Part shown: one piece after another, positions 43,477-52,855 of the stretch | Layout: every line of letters begins with the position of its first letter | How positions within the stretch are numbered: position 1 is the stretch's first letter | Origin: Eubacterium sp. | GTDB lineage: Bacteria; Bacillota; Clostridia; Oscillospirales; Acutalibacteraceae | Assembly: GCA_017445905.1 (NCBI GenBank) | Contig: JAFSRX010000024.1 | Location: forward strand, 106,764 to 170,763 | DNA length: 64,000 nt | Direction: 5' to 3' | Translations under genes and position numbers: made by a program | The notes under the pieces: generated by a model | Told to the model about the DNA's origin: nothing | Databases searched by the model: none | The model's input: only the letters and a program-made list of their open reading frames with translations

Positions 43477-45974
43477 TGAAAGAAAACAAAATTCATGTTG
43501 CCTTTGGCTTCCATGTTAATTGCTATCATTCCTACAGAGGAGATACAAATGATAATTTCGGCTTCGGCTCGGATATAAGAATTATAAGGCAGATTATTGA
43601 TGTTCTCAATAAATGTAATGAAGAAGGCATTCCTGTTAAAGGAACCTGGGATAGCGAAAATTTCTTCTCTCTTGAACAAATCCTTCCTGAATATGCTCCC
43701 GATATCATTGAGGGAATGAAAGAAAGAGTTAAAAAATACGGCGATGAAAATATCATAATGGGCTATTCAAACGGTGCTCTCGGCGCAATGAACAGCGAGG
43801 AGTTTGAAGCATCTATTGAGCTTGCCGTAACAAATGAACAGGGAAGCGGACTTCAGGATATTTTCGGCGAATATGAAAAAATTGTTCGTCCGCAGGAGGT
43901 TATGTTTACTCCTTCTCAGGTAAGCCTTTATAATAAAACCGGCGTTAAAGCGCTTTGCCTTTATTATTCCTGCGTTCCCTTTGATGCTTTCAGAACAATA
44001 GTTCCAAAACTCCCCGATGAAATTGCTTTCAACCCCGTTAAATATACCTATAATGGCGAAAGTATGACCATTATTCCAACCTATTCAAACTCGGATGTAT
44101 GCGATGCAGGCTGCCTCAGAGCTTGGGTTAAGGAGCTTCATGCAAAGCAGGAAAGCGGCGAGATAAACAGAGATATGTTTATCTTCATAAATATGGACGC
44201 AGACAGCGTTTTCTGGGAGCCGATGAACATTCCGCTTATTAAAGGCAAAGTTGCCAATACAGACGGAATAAACGGTCTTGTTCGTGAAATTTCAGATCTT
44301 GACTATATTGTCTATGATACCCCGGGCGGATATATTAAGGACCACGAAACAGTTGGCGAAATCAACTTCACCCACGATACTGCCGACGGCAACTTTGCAG
44401 GCTATGCTTCTTGGGCTGAAAAACCGTATAACAGGAAAATTTGGACTTCAATCGAAAGAGCAAGAGCAATGAGCAAGGTTAATTCAAAGAGTGATTTTGA
44501 TTCACCTTCATTTAAAGACAGAGTTCTTCTTCTATCAACAACTCATTTCGGTCTTGCAACTCCGGTTTTGAATATTCAGCGAGAGAAAAAGGCGAATGAG
44601 CTTGCAGGAAAGATTATTGAAGAGGAAAGCTCAGCGCTTGAAAAAACTGAAAAGCTGACACTGAATAATATAACTAATTCAGATTTTCAGTGCGTTCAAC
44701 TCAAAGTGAATGCCGATATCAAGGACGCTTCTCAGATTAAACTGAGTTCAAAAGGACTAAGCGATTATGCTGTTATCCCTATGGATGACGATATGAACAG
44801 CGTTTTTGCGCTTATGAAATTCAAGAGCGTTAAGGATAAATATGAAATCGGCGTTTCACTTAAAAAATCCGAGATAACTCCAGATGCCGATTATTCGCTT
44901 AAAACCGATAATCTTGAAATAAGATTTTCAGTTCACGGAAATATTTACGCTGTTTATTCAAACGGTAAAAAAATAGGCGATGAAACCTTCTTAAAAGGCT
45001 TTATCACCTATGATAAAACTGAGTATGATTTTGAAAATGTAAGTGCTTCGCCTCTCACTCTCGGAGGCTCGGGAAAAGGAATAAGAGTCAGCGGAATTAT
45101 AAATCTACCCGAACAGACGGAGCAGGGCAATTTCACCTTTGATTTCTTCACCATGGATTCAAGCAATGCAATCTTTGTTAAATCAACTGTTAATTATCCC
45201 TATACTCCCGAAACAACCTCAATTTCAACCGAAAATTCATCACTCGGAAGATTTTCAGATATGAATTGGAAAGAGGCTGTTCCTTTCCAGATAACCCCGA
45301 AATTAGACGGCGATATTTCAGTTATAAAGCGCAACTTTATGGGTGATATTTCATCCTTCAGAACTCAGTCCTTCCCTGAATGCGATGAGAAAAACAAAAA
45401 GGTTTATTCCTTTAATCATCAGCTTACAGCAGGACTTGTCGGCTTAACCAATGGCGAAAACGGAATTGCCCTTGCAAATGCCCGCCAGGTGCTCGGCTCA
45501 ATGGCTCAATGCCCGATGCGACTTGATGAGGATAAAACCGTTCATATGAGTCCCTTCGGAACATACTACGGACCTCAGCGCCATCATTGGGGCAGGGCAA
45601 ATGATGAAATTCTCGCAACCTATACCCTCGTAACGCCTCAGGGAAAATCGCTTGCGCCCGCATATAACGGAAACAGTGAAACGGCTTTAATGGGAATATA
45701 TTCCTTTGAGGGAGCTCAGCCCGAGGGAGAACTGCTTGATGAAATTCTTGCATTTGCCGACGGCGCAGTTGCAACGGATAATGAAGACGGAATCTTAACT
45801 CCGTTTTATGATGATAATGTTAAATTCAAAGAGGCAAAAGCTGACTCAATAGATGAAAGCAAACTTAAAAACCCGATAATGACAGGCTTTGCAGGAAATC
45901 TGAAAAACTATGTCACCAAAGGCTCAAAAGCAATTTTCCATATCATCAAAACACAAATTAAATCAAAAAAATAA
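43476..45974 (+). CDS. GH57/GH38-like putative glycoside hydrolase of the SQ operon
   Basis: An 832-residue cytoplasmic protein that I cannot place in a named family. The N-terminal ~330 residues look like a (beta/alpha)7-type barrel: HVAFGFHVNCYHSYRGD, GTWDSENFF, IIMGYSNGALGAMN, FTPSQVSLYNKTG, FIFINMDADSVFWEP. This general layout is seen in GH57 and GH38 enzymes. The remaining ~500 residues are beta-rich, like GH38 C-terminal domains. It shares a stop/start base with the SQ permease gene and is the last gene of the operon, so it may process a sulfolipid-derived glycoside. Catalytic residues are not identified. Confidence 0.55.
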   Translation: MKENKIHVAFGFHVNCYHSYRGDTNDNFGFGSDIRIIRQIIDVLNKCNEEGIPVKGTWDSENFFSLEQILPEYAPDIIEGMKERVKKYGDENIIMGYSNGALGAMNSEEFEASIELAVTNEQGSGLQDIFGEYEKIVRPQEVMFTPSQVSLYNKTGVKALCLYYSCVPFDAFRTIVPKLPDEIAFNPVKYTYNGESMTIIPTYSNSDVCDAGCLRAWVKELHAKQESGEINRDMFIFINMDADSVFWEPMNIPLIKGKVANTDGINGLVREISDLDYIVYDTPGGYIKDHETVGEINFTHDTADGNFAGYASWAEKPYNRKIWTSIERARAMSKVNSKSDFDSPSFKDRVLLLSTTHFGLATPVLNIQREKKANELAGKIIEEESSALEKTEKLTLNNITNSDFQCVQLKVNADIKDASQIKLSSKGLSDYAVIPMDDDMNSVFALMKFKSVKDKYEIGVSLKKSEITPDADYSLKTDNLEIRFSVHGNIYAVYSNGKKIGDETFLKGFITYDKTEYDFENVSASPLTLGGSGKGIRVSGIINLPEQTEQGNFTFDFFTMDSSNAIFVKSTVNYPYTPETTSISTENSSLGRFSDMNWKEAVPFQITPKLDGDISVIKRNFMGDISSFRTQSFPECDEKNKKVYSFNHQLTAGLVGLTNGENGIALANARQVLGSMAQCPMRLDEDKTVHMSPFGTYYGPQRHHWGRANDEILATYTLVTPQGKSLAPAYNGNSETALMGIYSFEGAQPEGELLDEILAFADGAVATDNEDGILTPFYDDNVKFKEAKADSIDESKLKNPIMTGFAGNLKNYVTKGSKAIFHIIKTQIKSKK

Positions 45975-45983
45975 TTGTTTCCC

Positions 45984-46034
45984 AATAAAATTAATCCAAT
46001 ATATGCCTCAGGCTTATGTTGGATTAATTTTATT
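45984..46034 (+). terminator. Terminator of the sulfoquinovose operon
   Basis: AATAAAATTAATCCAA (45984-45999) pairs perfectly with 46019-46034. The inner TGCC/GGC pairing closes the loop. Confidence 0.82.
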
Positions 46035-46039
46035 CTATA

Positions 46040-46993
46040 TCAAGCAAAGCGGATGAACTCCGGAAACAGTTTCTTTCCGTTCTTGATGAAGCAATCAGCA
46101 ACCTTGAAAAAGGGGTTGAGGTTGAACTTGAAACGAAACACAGTATAAGTATTTTAAAAGGGGAAAAAGGAGATTACGGAATCGGTGTTGTCCTTGATAC
46201 AAATATTTTTTATAATGTTAAACCTCGCAACTGGGGAAAAGTATTAAATAAATATGTTTATAACTACCTTGCAGGTTCTAATGTTATTGTTTATGACGAA
46301 GATGGTAACGAAGAAACAATTTCTTTTTCGAAGAAAAATGAGAGAGTAAAGAAAAACGGGAGCAATAATGAGCGAAAAGTTATTGACAAACTCGCCCGAA
46401 AACAAGGAATGCACGAACAACTTGCTGTTGCTCATGCAATTGGATTAATTTCTGTTTCTGAAAAAGAAAACCGATATTCGTCGGATAACACTCATCAGTG
46501 GTTGGATGAAAACGGTTGGGAACACAGAAATGTATATATTCAGGACAATAAATCAAAAGAAATTTATTCTGCTGAATTAAATATAGCAAATACGAAAGAC
46601 GGCAGAAAGATACTTTATGACGTTAACAAAGTAAAAAAAGTTGATGACGGCGCCGTTGCCTCTGTTCCGACAAAAAATGTCGGAATGGGCTCGCCCAGTA
46701 CATCAACTTCTAAACATAATATATCACAACCTTCATCAAAAAGCAACACCAAAAAATCCCTTGATGTTAATCATTATATGACTGCAGCAGAGAACGGTGA
46801 CGAGAAAACCGCTCAGAAATATGTTGACAAAGCGGCAATGAAATGGGGAGCATACTCCGTTGACGGCAAAACTCCGCTAAAGTTTTATCACGGAACGCAG
46901 AAAAAGCAAGCTGAAGGCTTTATCGTTCACAGCTTTTATAATCGGAGCGAAGCAACCAGAAATTTTCCATTTTCAATTATCGATAGATCTTAA
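46040..46993 (+). pseudogene. Relic of a phage MuF-type / polyvalent protein
   Basis: The frame is open from 46040 to 46990 but has no credible start. Its sense codons (SKADELRKQFLSVLDEAI..., ELNIANTKDGRKILYDVNKVKK, WGAYSVDGKTPLKFYHGTQK) resemble the C-terminal part of prophage minor head or large polyvalent proteins. FYHGTQ is the usual beginning of an ADP-ribosyltransferase-like toxin domain. The toxin domain stops ~10 residues after that motif, where a heptad/dispersed repeat element begins at 46937, so the 3' end is lost too. No other phage gene is nearby. The terminator of the SQ operon lies just before it. Confidence 0.62.
46937..46978 (-). repeat. Heptad element after ylmH, truncating the phage relic
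   Basis: On the minus strand AATTGAA, AATGGAA, AATTTCT begin at the ylmH stop codon. Then comes GGTTGCTTCGCTCCGATTAT, nearly the same as the segment after the 60494 array. Confidence 0.75.
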
Positions 46994-47708
46994 CTTCAAC
47001 AACAATTCTCTCTTTTTTAGTCTGTCTGAGTTCGAAGCAGAAAATGAATCTTCCTTTGTGACGGACTGAAACAATATCATTTTCTTTAAGAAAAACAGAG
47101 GGCTTTGTTACTGTTTTTGAATTTATAAAAACTCTTTGCTGATTAAAGAGCGAAGAAACTTCATTTCTTGATAGCTTATAAACCGCTGAAATAATTGCAT
47201 CCGCTCTTATTGATGAAACAATTATCTCTTTTGTTTCGGGCTCATTTATAATCATATCGGTTAATGAGCTGACTTTTTTGCATTTAACAGAGGTATGCTT
47301 AACCCTTGAAAGATTCTCAATAATATAATCGCTGATACTTTCAAGACAGAAAAGGTATCCCGAATTTTCATTGATAATGATATCTCCGAGAGTGCTTCTG
47401 TTTATTCCGAGATTCATCAGCGAGCCTAAAAAATCTCTGTGTGTGAGCTTATCTGCAAACTTCTGCTTTAAAGGCTCGATTTTAATGCAGCAAATCGGGA
47501 AATCCTCATTAATGATATCATTGCCAAAACCGATAACGCACCTTTCAGCGTTTTCATATCCTCCGAAAACAGAGCAGGGCAGTTTTAAATTCAACGCTGT
47601 GCTGAGTTCATCAAGATTGAGAAACTCCGAAAAGGTGTTGTATCCTCTTTCAAAAGCTCTGTTATAAAGCTCAGTTATTCTTTTTTCAAGTAAGTCTTTT
47701 TCGTTCAT
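46977..47708 (-). CDS. ylmH: S4-domain RNA-binding protein YlmH
   Basis: A 243-residue protein of the YlmH family. The N-terminal part contains the segment THRDFLGSLMNLGINRSTLGDI typical of YlmH. The C-terminal S4 domain (~175-243) reads SSLFNQQRVFINSKTVTKPS and ENDIVSVRHKGRF. Bacillus and pneumococcal homologues act in ribosome quality control and near cell-division genes. Here it is alone beside trmO, 2 nt apart. Confidence 0.88.
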   Translation of the reverse strand: MNEKDLLEKRITELYNRAFERGYNTFSEFLNLDELSTALNLKLPCSVFGGYENAERCVIGFGNDIINEDFPICCIKIEPLKQKFADKLTHRDFLGSLMNLGINRSTLGDIIINENSGYLFCLESISDYIIENLSRVKHTSVKCKKVSSLTDMIINEPETKEIIVSSIRADAIISAVYKLSRNEVSSLFNQQRVFINSKTVTKPSVFLKENDIVSVRHKGRFIFCFELRQTKKERIVVEVKIYR

Positions 47709-47710
47709 AA

Positions 47711-48364
47711 CTAATCTATGCTGATAACTTTCAATATATCCTCTTTAACCTTAAACTTTATTTCTTTATTTGCAAATTTAAATCCGTAAATCCTGTTATC
47801 ATCATTATGATATGCAGGGCGGGGATCGTTTTTAAGAATTTGCAAAAGTGTTTTTTTCTGCTTGTCGCTGAGCTTATTGCAAAGTTCTTCATCAAATTCA
47901 ACTTCAAGCATATGAAAATCTCTTTTATCCGTAAAACCGCCCTTTGCATTTTCTTTGCTATCGCTGTATGGAATATAAGGCTTAATATCATATATAGGCG
48001 TTTCATTAATTAAATCAGCGCCACTGACTATTAATTCACCTTTTTCAATTCCTTTTAACTCAACGCAAGATAAACCAAGATTATTAGGTCTGAAGGGCGA
48101 ACGGCTTGCAAAAACGCCGACTTTTTCGTTTCCTCCGAGAAGAGGAGGGCGAACAGTTAAAGAATGCTCTTCTCTGATGTTTTCTGAAAAGCCCCAGATA
48201 ATCCATAAATGGCTGAAATCCTCAATTCCCTTGAGAGCAACAGGGTCGCTGTATTCATTTTCAAAAACAATCCTCGATTCAATGTCGGAAAGTCCGCTCT
48301 GACGGGGAACTGCGAATTTATCAGAAAAATCATTTTTTATTTTTGCGATGGGCTTTATCTCCAT
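47711..48364 (-). CDS. trmO: tRNA threonylcarbamoyladenosine methyltransferase TrmO (TsaA domain)
   Basis: Methylates t6A37 in certain tRNAs. TsaA-domain motifs VPRQSGL, HLWIIWGF, ASRSPFRPNNLGLS and YDIKPYIPYSD are all present. Start placed at 48364 (MEIKPIAKI), matching the family length; an upstream ATG at 48406 lies at the probable -10 region. It ends 2 nt before ylmH. Confidence 0.85.
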   Translation of the reverse strand: MEIKPIAKIKNDFSDKFAVPRQSGLSDIESRIVFENEYSDPVALKGIEDFSHLWIIWGFSENIREEHSLTVRPPLLGGNEKVGVFASRSPFRPNNLGLSCVELKGIEKGELIVSGADLINETPIYDIKPYIPYSDSKENAKGGFTDKRDFHMLEVEFDEELCNKLSDKQKKTLLQILKNDPRPAYHNDDNRIYGFKFANKEIKFKVKEDILKVISID

Positions 48365-48493
48365 TTTTATGCTCTTTTCATCATTTTTTTCAATAGTATA
48401 ACACATATTTTAATAAATTCATAAAAAATTTATTGAATTTGTCAGGCTTTTATTGTATTATTAATAAGTAAAACAATTTTAAGGAGTAAAATT

Positions 48494-49435
48494 ATGGCTA
48501 AGGTGAAAGCAAAAACAGGGCTCAGCAAATTCAATAAAGCTTTGTTTATAATCTTTATTATTCTTTTGGTTGCAACAATAGTTGTTGTTGCAATGTCTCC
48601 TGCAAAGGTTGCTGTTGTTCAGAAAGAAGCGGGCGAATTTGTTGATGAGGTTAAAATTGATGAATTCAAAGCAGGAACATATGGCGGTGTTGCTTTCAAC
48701 AGCGTTGAGGATGTTGTTAAGTTCTATGTTGAATGCATTAACTATAATAAAACCTTAACAGCTGATTATACTGAAAACGGAGAAGCAAAGAAATATTATA
48801 AGCTCCTCGGTGATGAGAATATTGATATTCAGAATCTTCTTGTTGAAGGTCAGGCGAATGCAACAATCAACAGACTTGTTCCGAGTATTCTCGGCGGTAT
48901 CTTCAAGGGCGCACCTAAGGGACTTCCTCCCGCAGCAAACAGAGACCCTGTTTATGATATTCGTGACGACGGTCCAAACGGAACAAAACTCGACGAAAAA
49001 GAATCCCACTTAACTGCTGATGATGTTCTCGCTTGCAATGTTGTTGATAACGGCGACGGAACAATCAATATAACAATTCAGCCTAAGGCAGCCTATCTGT
49101 CAATGCCTGATCAGGATTCTCAGGGACGTTTCTTCAATGTTCTCGGCGATATATCGGGAACAGTTGAAAAAATCAGCGTTCTTTCCTTCTCACAGGGAAC
49201 AATCGATGAAAACTTCGTTGTTAACTATGCAGGCGGTTCGGGAACAATAACTGTTGACCCGAAAACAAAGGAAATAACAACAGCTGATTTTGAAATGGAT
49301 GTTCATATCGATGTTCAGCACGCTAATGTTACTGTTATTAAAGACAAGAGCGCATCTCTCGATATTATTTATACCAACCATTTCCCGGCATCAGATGAAT
49401 TCCTTAAGGAATCAAGAAATATTACCAGAAAATAA
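48494..49435 (+). CDS. Membrane-anchored extracytoplasmic protein of unknown function
   Basis: A 313-residue protein. A single membrane helix at residues ~14-34 (FIIFIILLVATIVVVAM) is followed by a soluble beta-rich domain with no Cys ladder. The second half contains repeated amphipathic strands (GDISGTVEKISVLSFSQGT, GTITVDPKTKEITTADFEM), resembling DUF-type lipocalin or START-like secreted proteins. I do not recognise the family. AAGGAG lies 8 nt before the ATG. Monocistronic, with its own terminator. Confidence 0.65.
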   Translation: MAKVKAKTGLSKFNKALFIIFIILLVATIVVVAMSPAKVAVVQKEAGEFVDEVKIDEFKAGTYGGVAFNSVEDVVKFYVECINYNKTLTADYTENGEAKKYYKLLGDENIDIQNLLVEGQANATINRLVPSILGGIFKGAPKGLPPAANRDPVYDIRDDGPNGTKLDEKESHLTADDVLACNVVDNGDGTINITIQPKAAYLSMPDQDSQGRFFNVLGDISGTVEKISVLSFSQGTIDENFVVNYAGGSGTITVDPKTKEITTADFEMDVHIDVQHANVTVIKDKSASLDIIYTNHFPASDEFLKESRNITRK

Positions 49436-49442
49436 TTATACA

Positions 49443-49480
49443 TCTGCCATCTCTTATGAGGTGGCAGAAAATTTTTTATT
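49443..49480 (+). terminator. Terminator after the membrane-anchored protein
   Basis: TCTGCCATCTC (49443-49453) pairs with GAGGTGGCAGA (49458-49468), followed by a T run. Confidence 0.88.
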
Positions 49481-49485
49481 ATGTC

Positions 49486-49514
49486 TTGATTTTATAAATA
49501 TTATATAGTATAAT
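49486..49514 (+). promoter_or_regulatory. SRP RNA promoter
   Basis: TTGATT (49486-49491), 17 nt, TATAAT (49509-49514), just after the previous terminator. Confidence 0.78.
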
Positions 49515-49529
49515 AAGTATCCGAAAAGA

Positions 49530-49674
49530 GTGCTTTTGCGCCTTTTATGTAGCGTATGGGCCCTGTGCGACGGGATGCTACGAACCTTGTCAGGCGGGGA
49601 ACCGAGCAGCAATAAGTGGATTATTCTGTGTGCCTCAGACAAGTCTGTACGTTACGTAAACGGCGTAAGGGTGC
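49530..49674 (+). ncRNA. ffs: Signal recognition particle RNA
   Basis: The conserved helix 8 core is present: GTCAGGCGGGGAACCGAGCA contains the GGAA tetraloop and AGCAGCA. The ends pair as a 13-bp helix (GTGCTTTTGCGCC with GGCGTAAGGGTGC, several G-U). About 145 nt long, so longer than E. coli 4.5S. Its position just upstream of dnaX is typical of Firmicutes. A T run after 49674 may end part of the transcripts. Confidence 0.9.
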
Positions 49675-49701
49675 TTTTTTTAAAAAACGGGGAGGAATAA
49701 T

Positions 49702-51396
49702 ATGTATCAGGTTTTATATAGAAAATACAGACCTCAGACTTTCAGTGATGTCTATGGTCAGGAACATGTTACTTCAACTCTTCAAAACGAAATAAACCAG
49801 GGAAGAATTTCTCATGCATATCTTTTCACCGGCTCAAGAGGAACTGGAAAAACAACCTGCGCAAAAATACTTGCTAAGGCTGTTAACTGCGAAAATCCTC
49901 GCGGCGGCGAGCCATGTAATGAATGTGAAGTATGTAAAGGACTCGATAACGGCTCTATTTATGATGTTGTTGAAATCGACGCAGCGTCCAACAACGGCGT
50001 TGATAACATAAGAGACCTTAGAGAAGAAGCAAACTATACTCCCTCAAGAGGTAAATATAGAGTATATATAATCGACGAGGTGCATATGCTCTCAACAGGT
50101 GCGTTTAATGCACTTTTGAAAACTCTTGAAGAACCCCCTGCACATGTTATTTTTATTCTTGCAACAACCGAGGTGCATAAACTTCCCGCAACAATTCTCT
50201 CTCGTTGCCAGAGATTTGATTTCAGAAGAATTCAGCCCGAAACTATGGCTAAAAGACTTAATCAGGTATCTGAATTTGAGGGAATTAATCTTGACAGTGA
50301 TGCAGCAATACTCATTGCGAGAATTGCCGACGGAGCTCTCAGAGACGGTCTTTCAATTCTTGATCAGTGCGCTTCAAGAAGCAAGAATGTAAATAGTGAT
50401 CTTGTAAGCGAGGTTGCAGGGCTTGCAGGAAAAGAAGCTCTTTATAAGCTTTCTGAATGTATTTCAGGCAAGAGGACAAATGATGCTATAAATATCATTT
50501 CTGAGCTCTATCAGAACAGCTTTGATATGGAAAGACTCTGCGTTGAAATGATTAATCATTTCAGAAATTTCTTAATTGTTAAAACTGTTAATAAGAGCAG
50601 GGAACTGATTATCTGCACGGATAACGAATATAACAGTATTCTTGAAGGGGCAAAGGGCTTTACTCTTGAAGGAATAATTTATGCTATTGACCTTCTTCAG
50701 AAAACCCTTATTGAAATAAAAAAGGGTGCAACTGCAAGAATTGAGATAGAAATGGCTTTTGTCAGACTTTGCAACCCGAAAACCGAGGAAACTGTAAAAG
50801 CAGTGTTGCAGAGAGTTTCAGAACTTGAAAGCAAAATTAAAACAGGCAGTTTTGTAACTGAAAAAGCGCCTGTTGAAGAGAATAAACAGGAAGAAGCTCC
50901 CGCGCTTTTCATTAAAGAAGAGGCTCAGAAAGAAAAGGAAAAAGAAATTATCCCGCCTTCTGCTGATATGGAAATGCCCCCTGTTGAACAAAAGGAAGAG
51001 CCGAGCGAGAATATTCCTAAGCCTGAAACTCAACCGACTGAACCTTCCGCACCGAAAATGCAAAACGATGAAGTAAATCAGTTCGAATTTATGCAGTGGG
51101 GAGACTTTATGGAAGTTCTTCATAAAGAGGATATTGCTCTTTTCGGTGTTTTAAGCGGAGCAAAGGGCTTTATAAGAGGAGAATATTTCTTAATAGACAG
51201 TCCTAATGCAACTGTTCGCGATTTTATTAAGATACCAACTCACTCAAAGGCAATTAAAAAAGCGCTTTATGAGGTAACTCAGAAGCAGTATAAACTCGGT
51301 CTTTTCAAAAGAAAAGATAACTCACAGGTAAAAAGAGATCCGCTTGAGGATTTAATTGCTCAGGCGCAGGGTAATATAAATATAGAAGTTAAATAA
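49702..51396 (+). CDS. dnaX: DNA polymerase III subunits gamma/tau
   Basis: Clamp-loader ATPase of the replisome. Walker A GSRGTGKT at residues 44-51, zinc module with Cys63, Cys72, Cys75 and Cys78, DEVH at 125-128, and sensor 1 in ILATTEVHKLPATILSRCQRF. Residues ~375-455 are a Glu/Lys/Pro-rich linker, and the C-terminal ~110 residues form the tau-like end. 564 residues. First gene of dnaX-ybaB-recR; GGGGAGG lies upstream. Confidence 0.96.
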   Translation: MYQVLYRKYRPQTFSDVYGQEHVTSTLQNEINQGRISHAYLFTGSRGTGKTTCAKILAKAVNCENPRGGEPCNECEVCKGLDNGSIYDVVEIDAASNNGVDNIRDLREEANYTPSRGKYRVYIIDEVHMLSTGAFNALLKTLEEPPAHVIFILATTEVHKLPATILSRCQRFDFRRIQPETMAKRLNQVSEFEGINLDSDAAILIARIADGALRDGLSILDQCASRSKNVNSDLVSEVAGLAGKEALYKLSECISGKRTNDAINIISELYQNSFDMERLCVEMINHFRNFLIVKTVNKSRELIICTDNEYNSILEGAKGFTLEGIIYAIDLLQKTLIEIKKGATARIEIEMAFVRLCNPKTEETVKAVLQRVSELESKIKTGSFVTEKAPVEENKQEEAPALFIKEEAQKEKEKEIIPPSADMEMPPVEQKEEPSENIPKPETQPTEPSAPKMQNDEVNQFEFMQWGDFMEVLHKEDIALFGVLSGAKGFIRGEYFLIDSPNATVRDFIKIPTHSKAIKKALYEVTQKQYKLGLFKRKDNSQVKRDPLEDLIAQAQGNINIEVK

Positions 51397-51408
51397 AGGA
51401 GAATAATC

Positions 51409-51756
51409 ATGAAAGCAAGACTTCCTAAGGGAATGGGCGGTGGAGGACCGCAGAATATGCAGGCAATGCTCAAGCAGGCTCAGAAAATGCAGGAGCTAAT
51501 TGAACAGAAAAAAGCAGAGCTTGAAGAAAAAGAATACGTTGTATCCTCAGGCGGAGGAATGGTTGAAGTAACTATGACAGGAAAGCATGAGGTTAAGGCA
51601 ATCGGAATTAATCCCGAGGTTGTTGACCCCGAGGATGTTGAAATGCTTGAGGATATGCTTGTAGCCGCTCTTAATGAGGCAAACCGTCAGATAGACGAGG
51701 AAGCTGAAAGAGAAATGGATTCCGCAACGGGCGGACTCAATATACCCGGACTGTAA
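51409..51756 (+). CDS. YbaB/EbfC nucleoid-associated protein
   Basis: A 115-residue DNA-binding dimer. Gly-rich start, [13 protein letters not shown] helix, then the [18 protein letters not shown] beta region and acidic C-terminal helix. It lies between dnaX and recR, the conserved arrangement, with 12- and 16-nt spacers. Confidence 0.94.
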   Translation: MKARLPKGMGGGGPQNMQAMLKQAQKMQELIEQKKAELEEKEYVVSSGGGMVEVTMTGKHEVKAIGINPEVVDPEDVEMLEDMLVAALNEANRQIDEEAEREMDSATGGLNIPGL

Positions 51757-51772
51757 AATTTGGAGAATAACT

Positions 51773-52372
51773 ATGTCATATAATCTTGCACCGCTTCAAA
51801 ATTTAATAGACCAGTTTGAACGAATGCAGGGAATTGGAAACAAAACTGCCCAGAGAATGGCGTTTTATGTTCTTTCGCTTTCTGATGAAGAAGCAGAAGT
51901 TTTTGCAAAAGCAATAACGGATGCACATACTAAGATAAAGCAGTGCAAAATCTGCTGTGACCTTGCCGATGAGGAGCTTTGTCCTGTTTGTAAGGATGAG
52001 AGTAGGGATAGAAGCGTTATCTGCGTTGTTGAAGACCCGAGGGATGTTGTTGCAATCGAGAGAACTCATGAATATAACGGAATGTATCATGTTCTCCACG
52101 GAGCTATTTCTCCTATGGATAATATCGGACCCGACCAGATCAGAATAAAAGAGCTGATTTCAAGGCTTGGCGACGGCGTTTGTGAAGAGATAATTATGGC
52201 AACTAACCCGACTGTTGAGGGAGAAGCAACAGCAATGTATATTTCAAGACTTCTAAAACCAATGGGAATAACTGTTAGCCGTCTTGCATATGGTGTTCCT
52301 GTTGGAGCAGACCTTGAATATGCTGATGAAGTAACTCTTTCAAGAGCGCTTAAAGGCAGGTCATTGATATAA
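51773..52372 (+). CDS. recR: Recombination protein RecR
   Basis: A 199-residue recombination mediator. HhH motif [17 protein letters not shown], zinc finger with [16 protein letters not shown], and Toprim domain with [17 protein letters not shown]. It helps load RecA at gaps with RecF/RecO. The C-terminal [20 protein letters not shown] is the family signature. Confidence 0.96.
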   Translation: MSYNLAPLQNLIDQFERMQGIGNKTAQRMAFYVLSLSDEEAEVFAKAITDAHTKIKQCKICCDLADEELCPVCKDESRDRSVICVVEDPRDVVAIERTHEYNGMYHVLHGAISPMDNIGPDQIRIKELISRLGDGVCEEIIMATNPTVEGEATAMYISRLLKPMGITVSRLAYGVPVGADLEYADEVTLSRALKGRSLI

Positions 52373-52394
52373 AACAAAAACGGAGGTGATGGGC

Positions 52395-52850
52395 TTGAAA
52401 GAGGAAGTTCAGACTATTGCAAGAAACAAAAAGGCCTATCACGACTATTTTGTTCTTGAAAAATATGAAGCAGGAATCGAGCTTTTCGGAACGGAAATAA
52501 AATCAATCAGAGCGGGAAGAGTAAATCTTAAAGACTCCTATTGTTCTGTTGACGGCGGAGAAATGTTTGCACTTGGAATGCATATTTCGCCATATGAAAT
52601 GGGAAACCGCTTTAACCGTGACCCGATGAGAAAGAAAAAGCTGCTTCTTCATAAAAGAGAAATAATGAAGCTCTTCGGTCAGTCAAAACAGCAGGGACTT
52701 TCTATAATTCCGCTTGAACTTTATATAAAAAACGGAAGAGCAAAACTCGAAATAGGACTTTGTAAAGGTAAAAAGCTTTACGATAAAAGAGCAACCGAAG
52801 CAAAGAAAAGCGCAGACAGAGAAATGGAAAGAAATCTCAAAGCAAGATAA
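52395..52850 (+). CDS. smpB: SsrA-binding protein SmpB
   Basis: Partner of tmRNA in ribosome rescue. ARNKKAYHDYFVLEKYEAG, the EIKSIRAGRVNLKDSY core and the basic C-terminal tail KKLYDKRATEAKKSADREM are typical. The best start is the TTG at 52395, 7 nt after GGAGGTG, giving the normal 151 residues; the GTG (52386) and ATG (52389) lie inside the ribosome site. tmRNA follows 165 nt downstream. Confidence 0.94.
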   Translation: MKEEVQTIARNKKAYHDYFVLEKYEAGIELFGTEIKSIRAGRVNLKDSYCSVDGGEMFALGMHISPYEMGNRFNRDPMRKKKLLLHKREIMKLFGQSKQQGLSIIPLELYIKNGRAKLEIGLCKGKKLYDKRATEAKKSADREMERNLKAR

Positions 52851-52855
52851 ATGTA

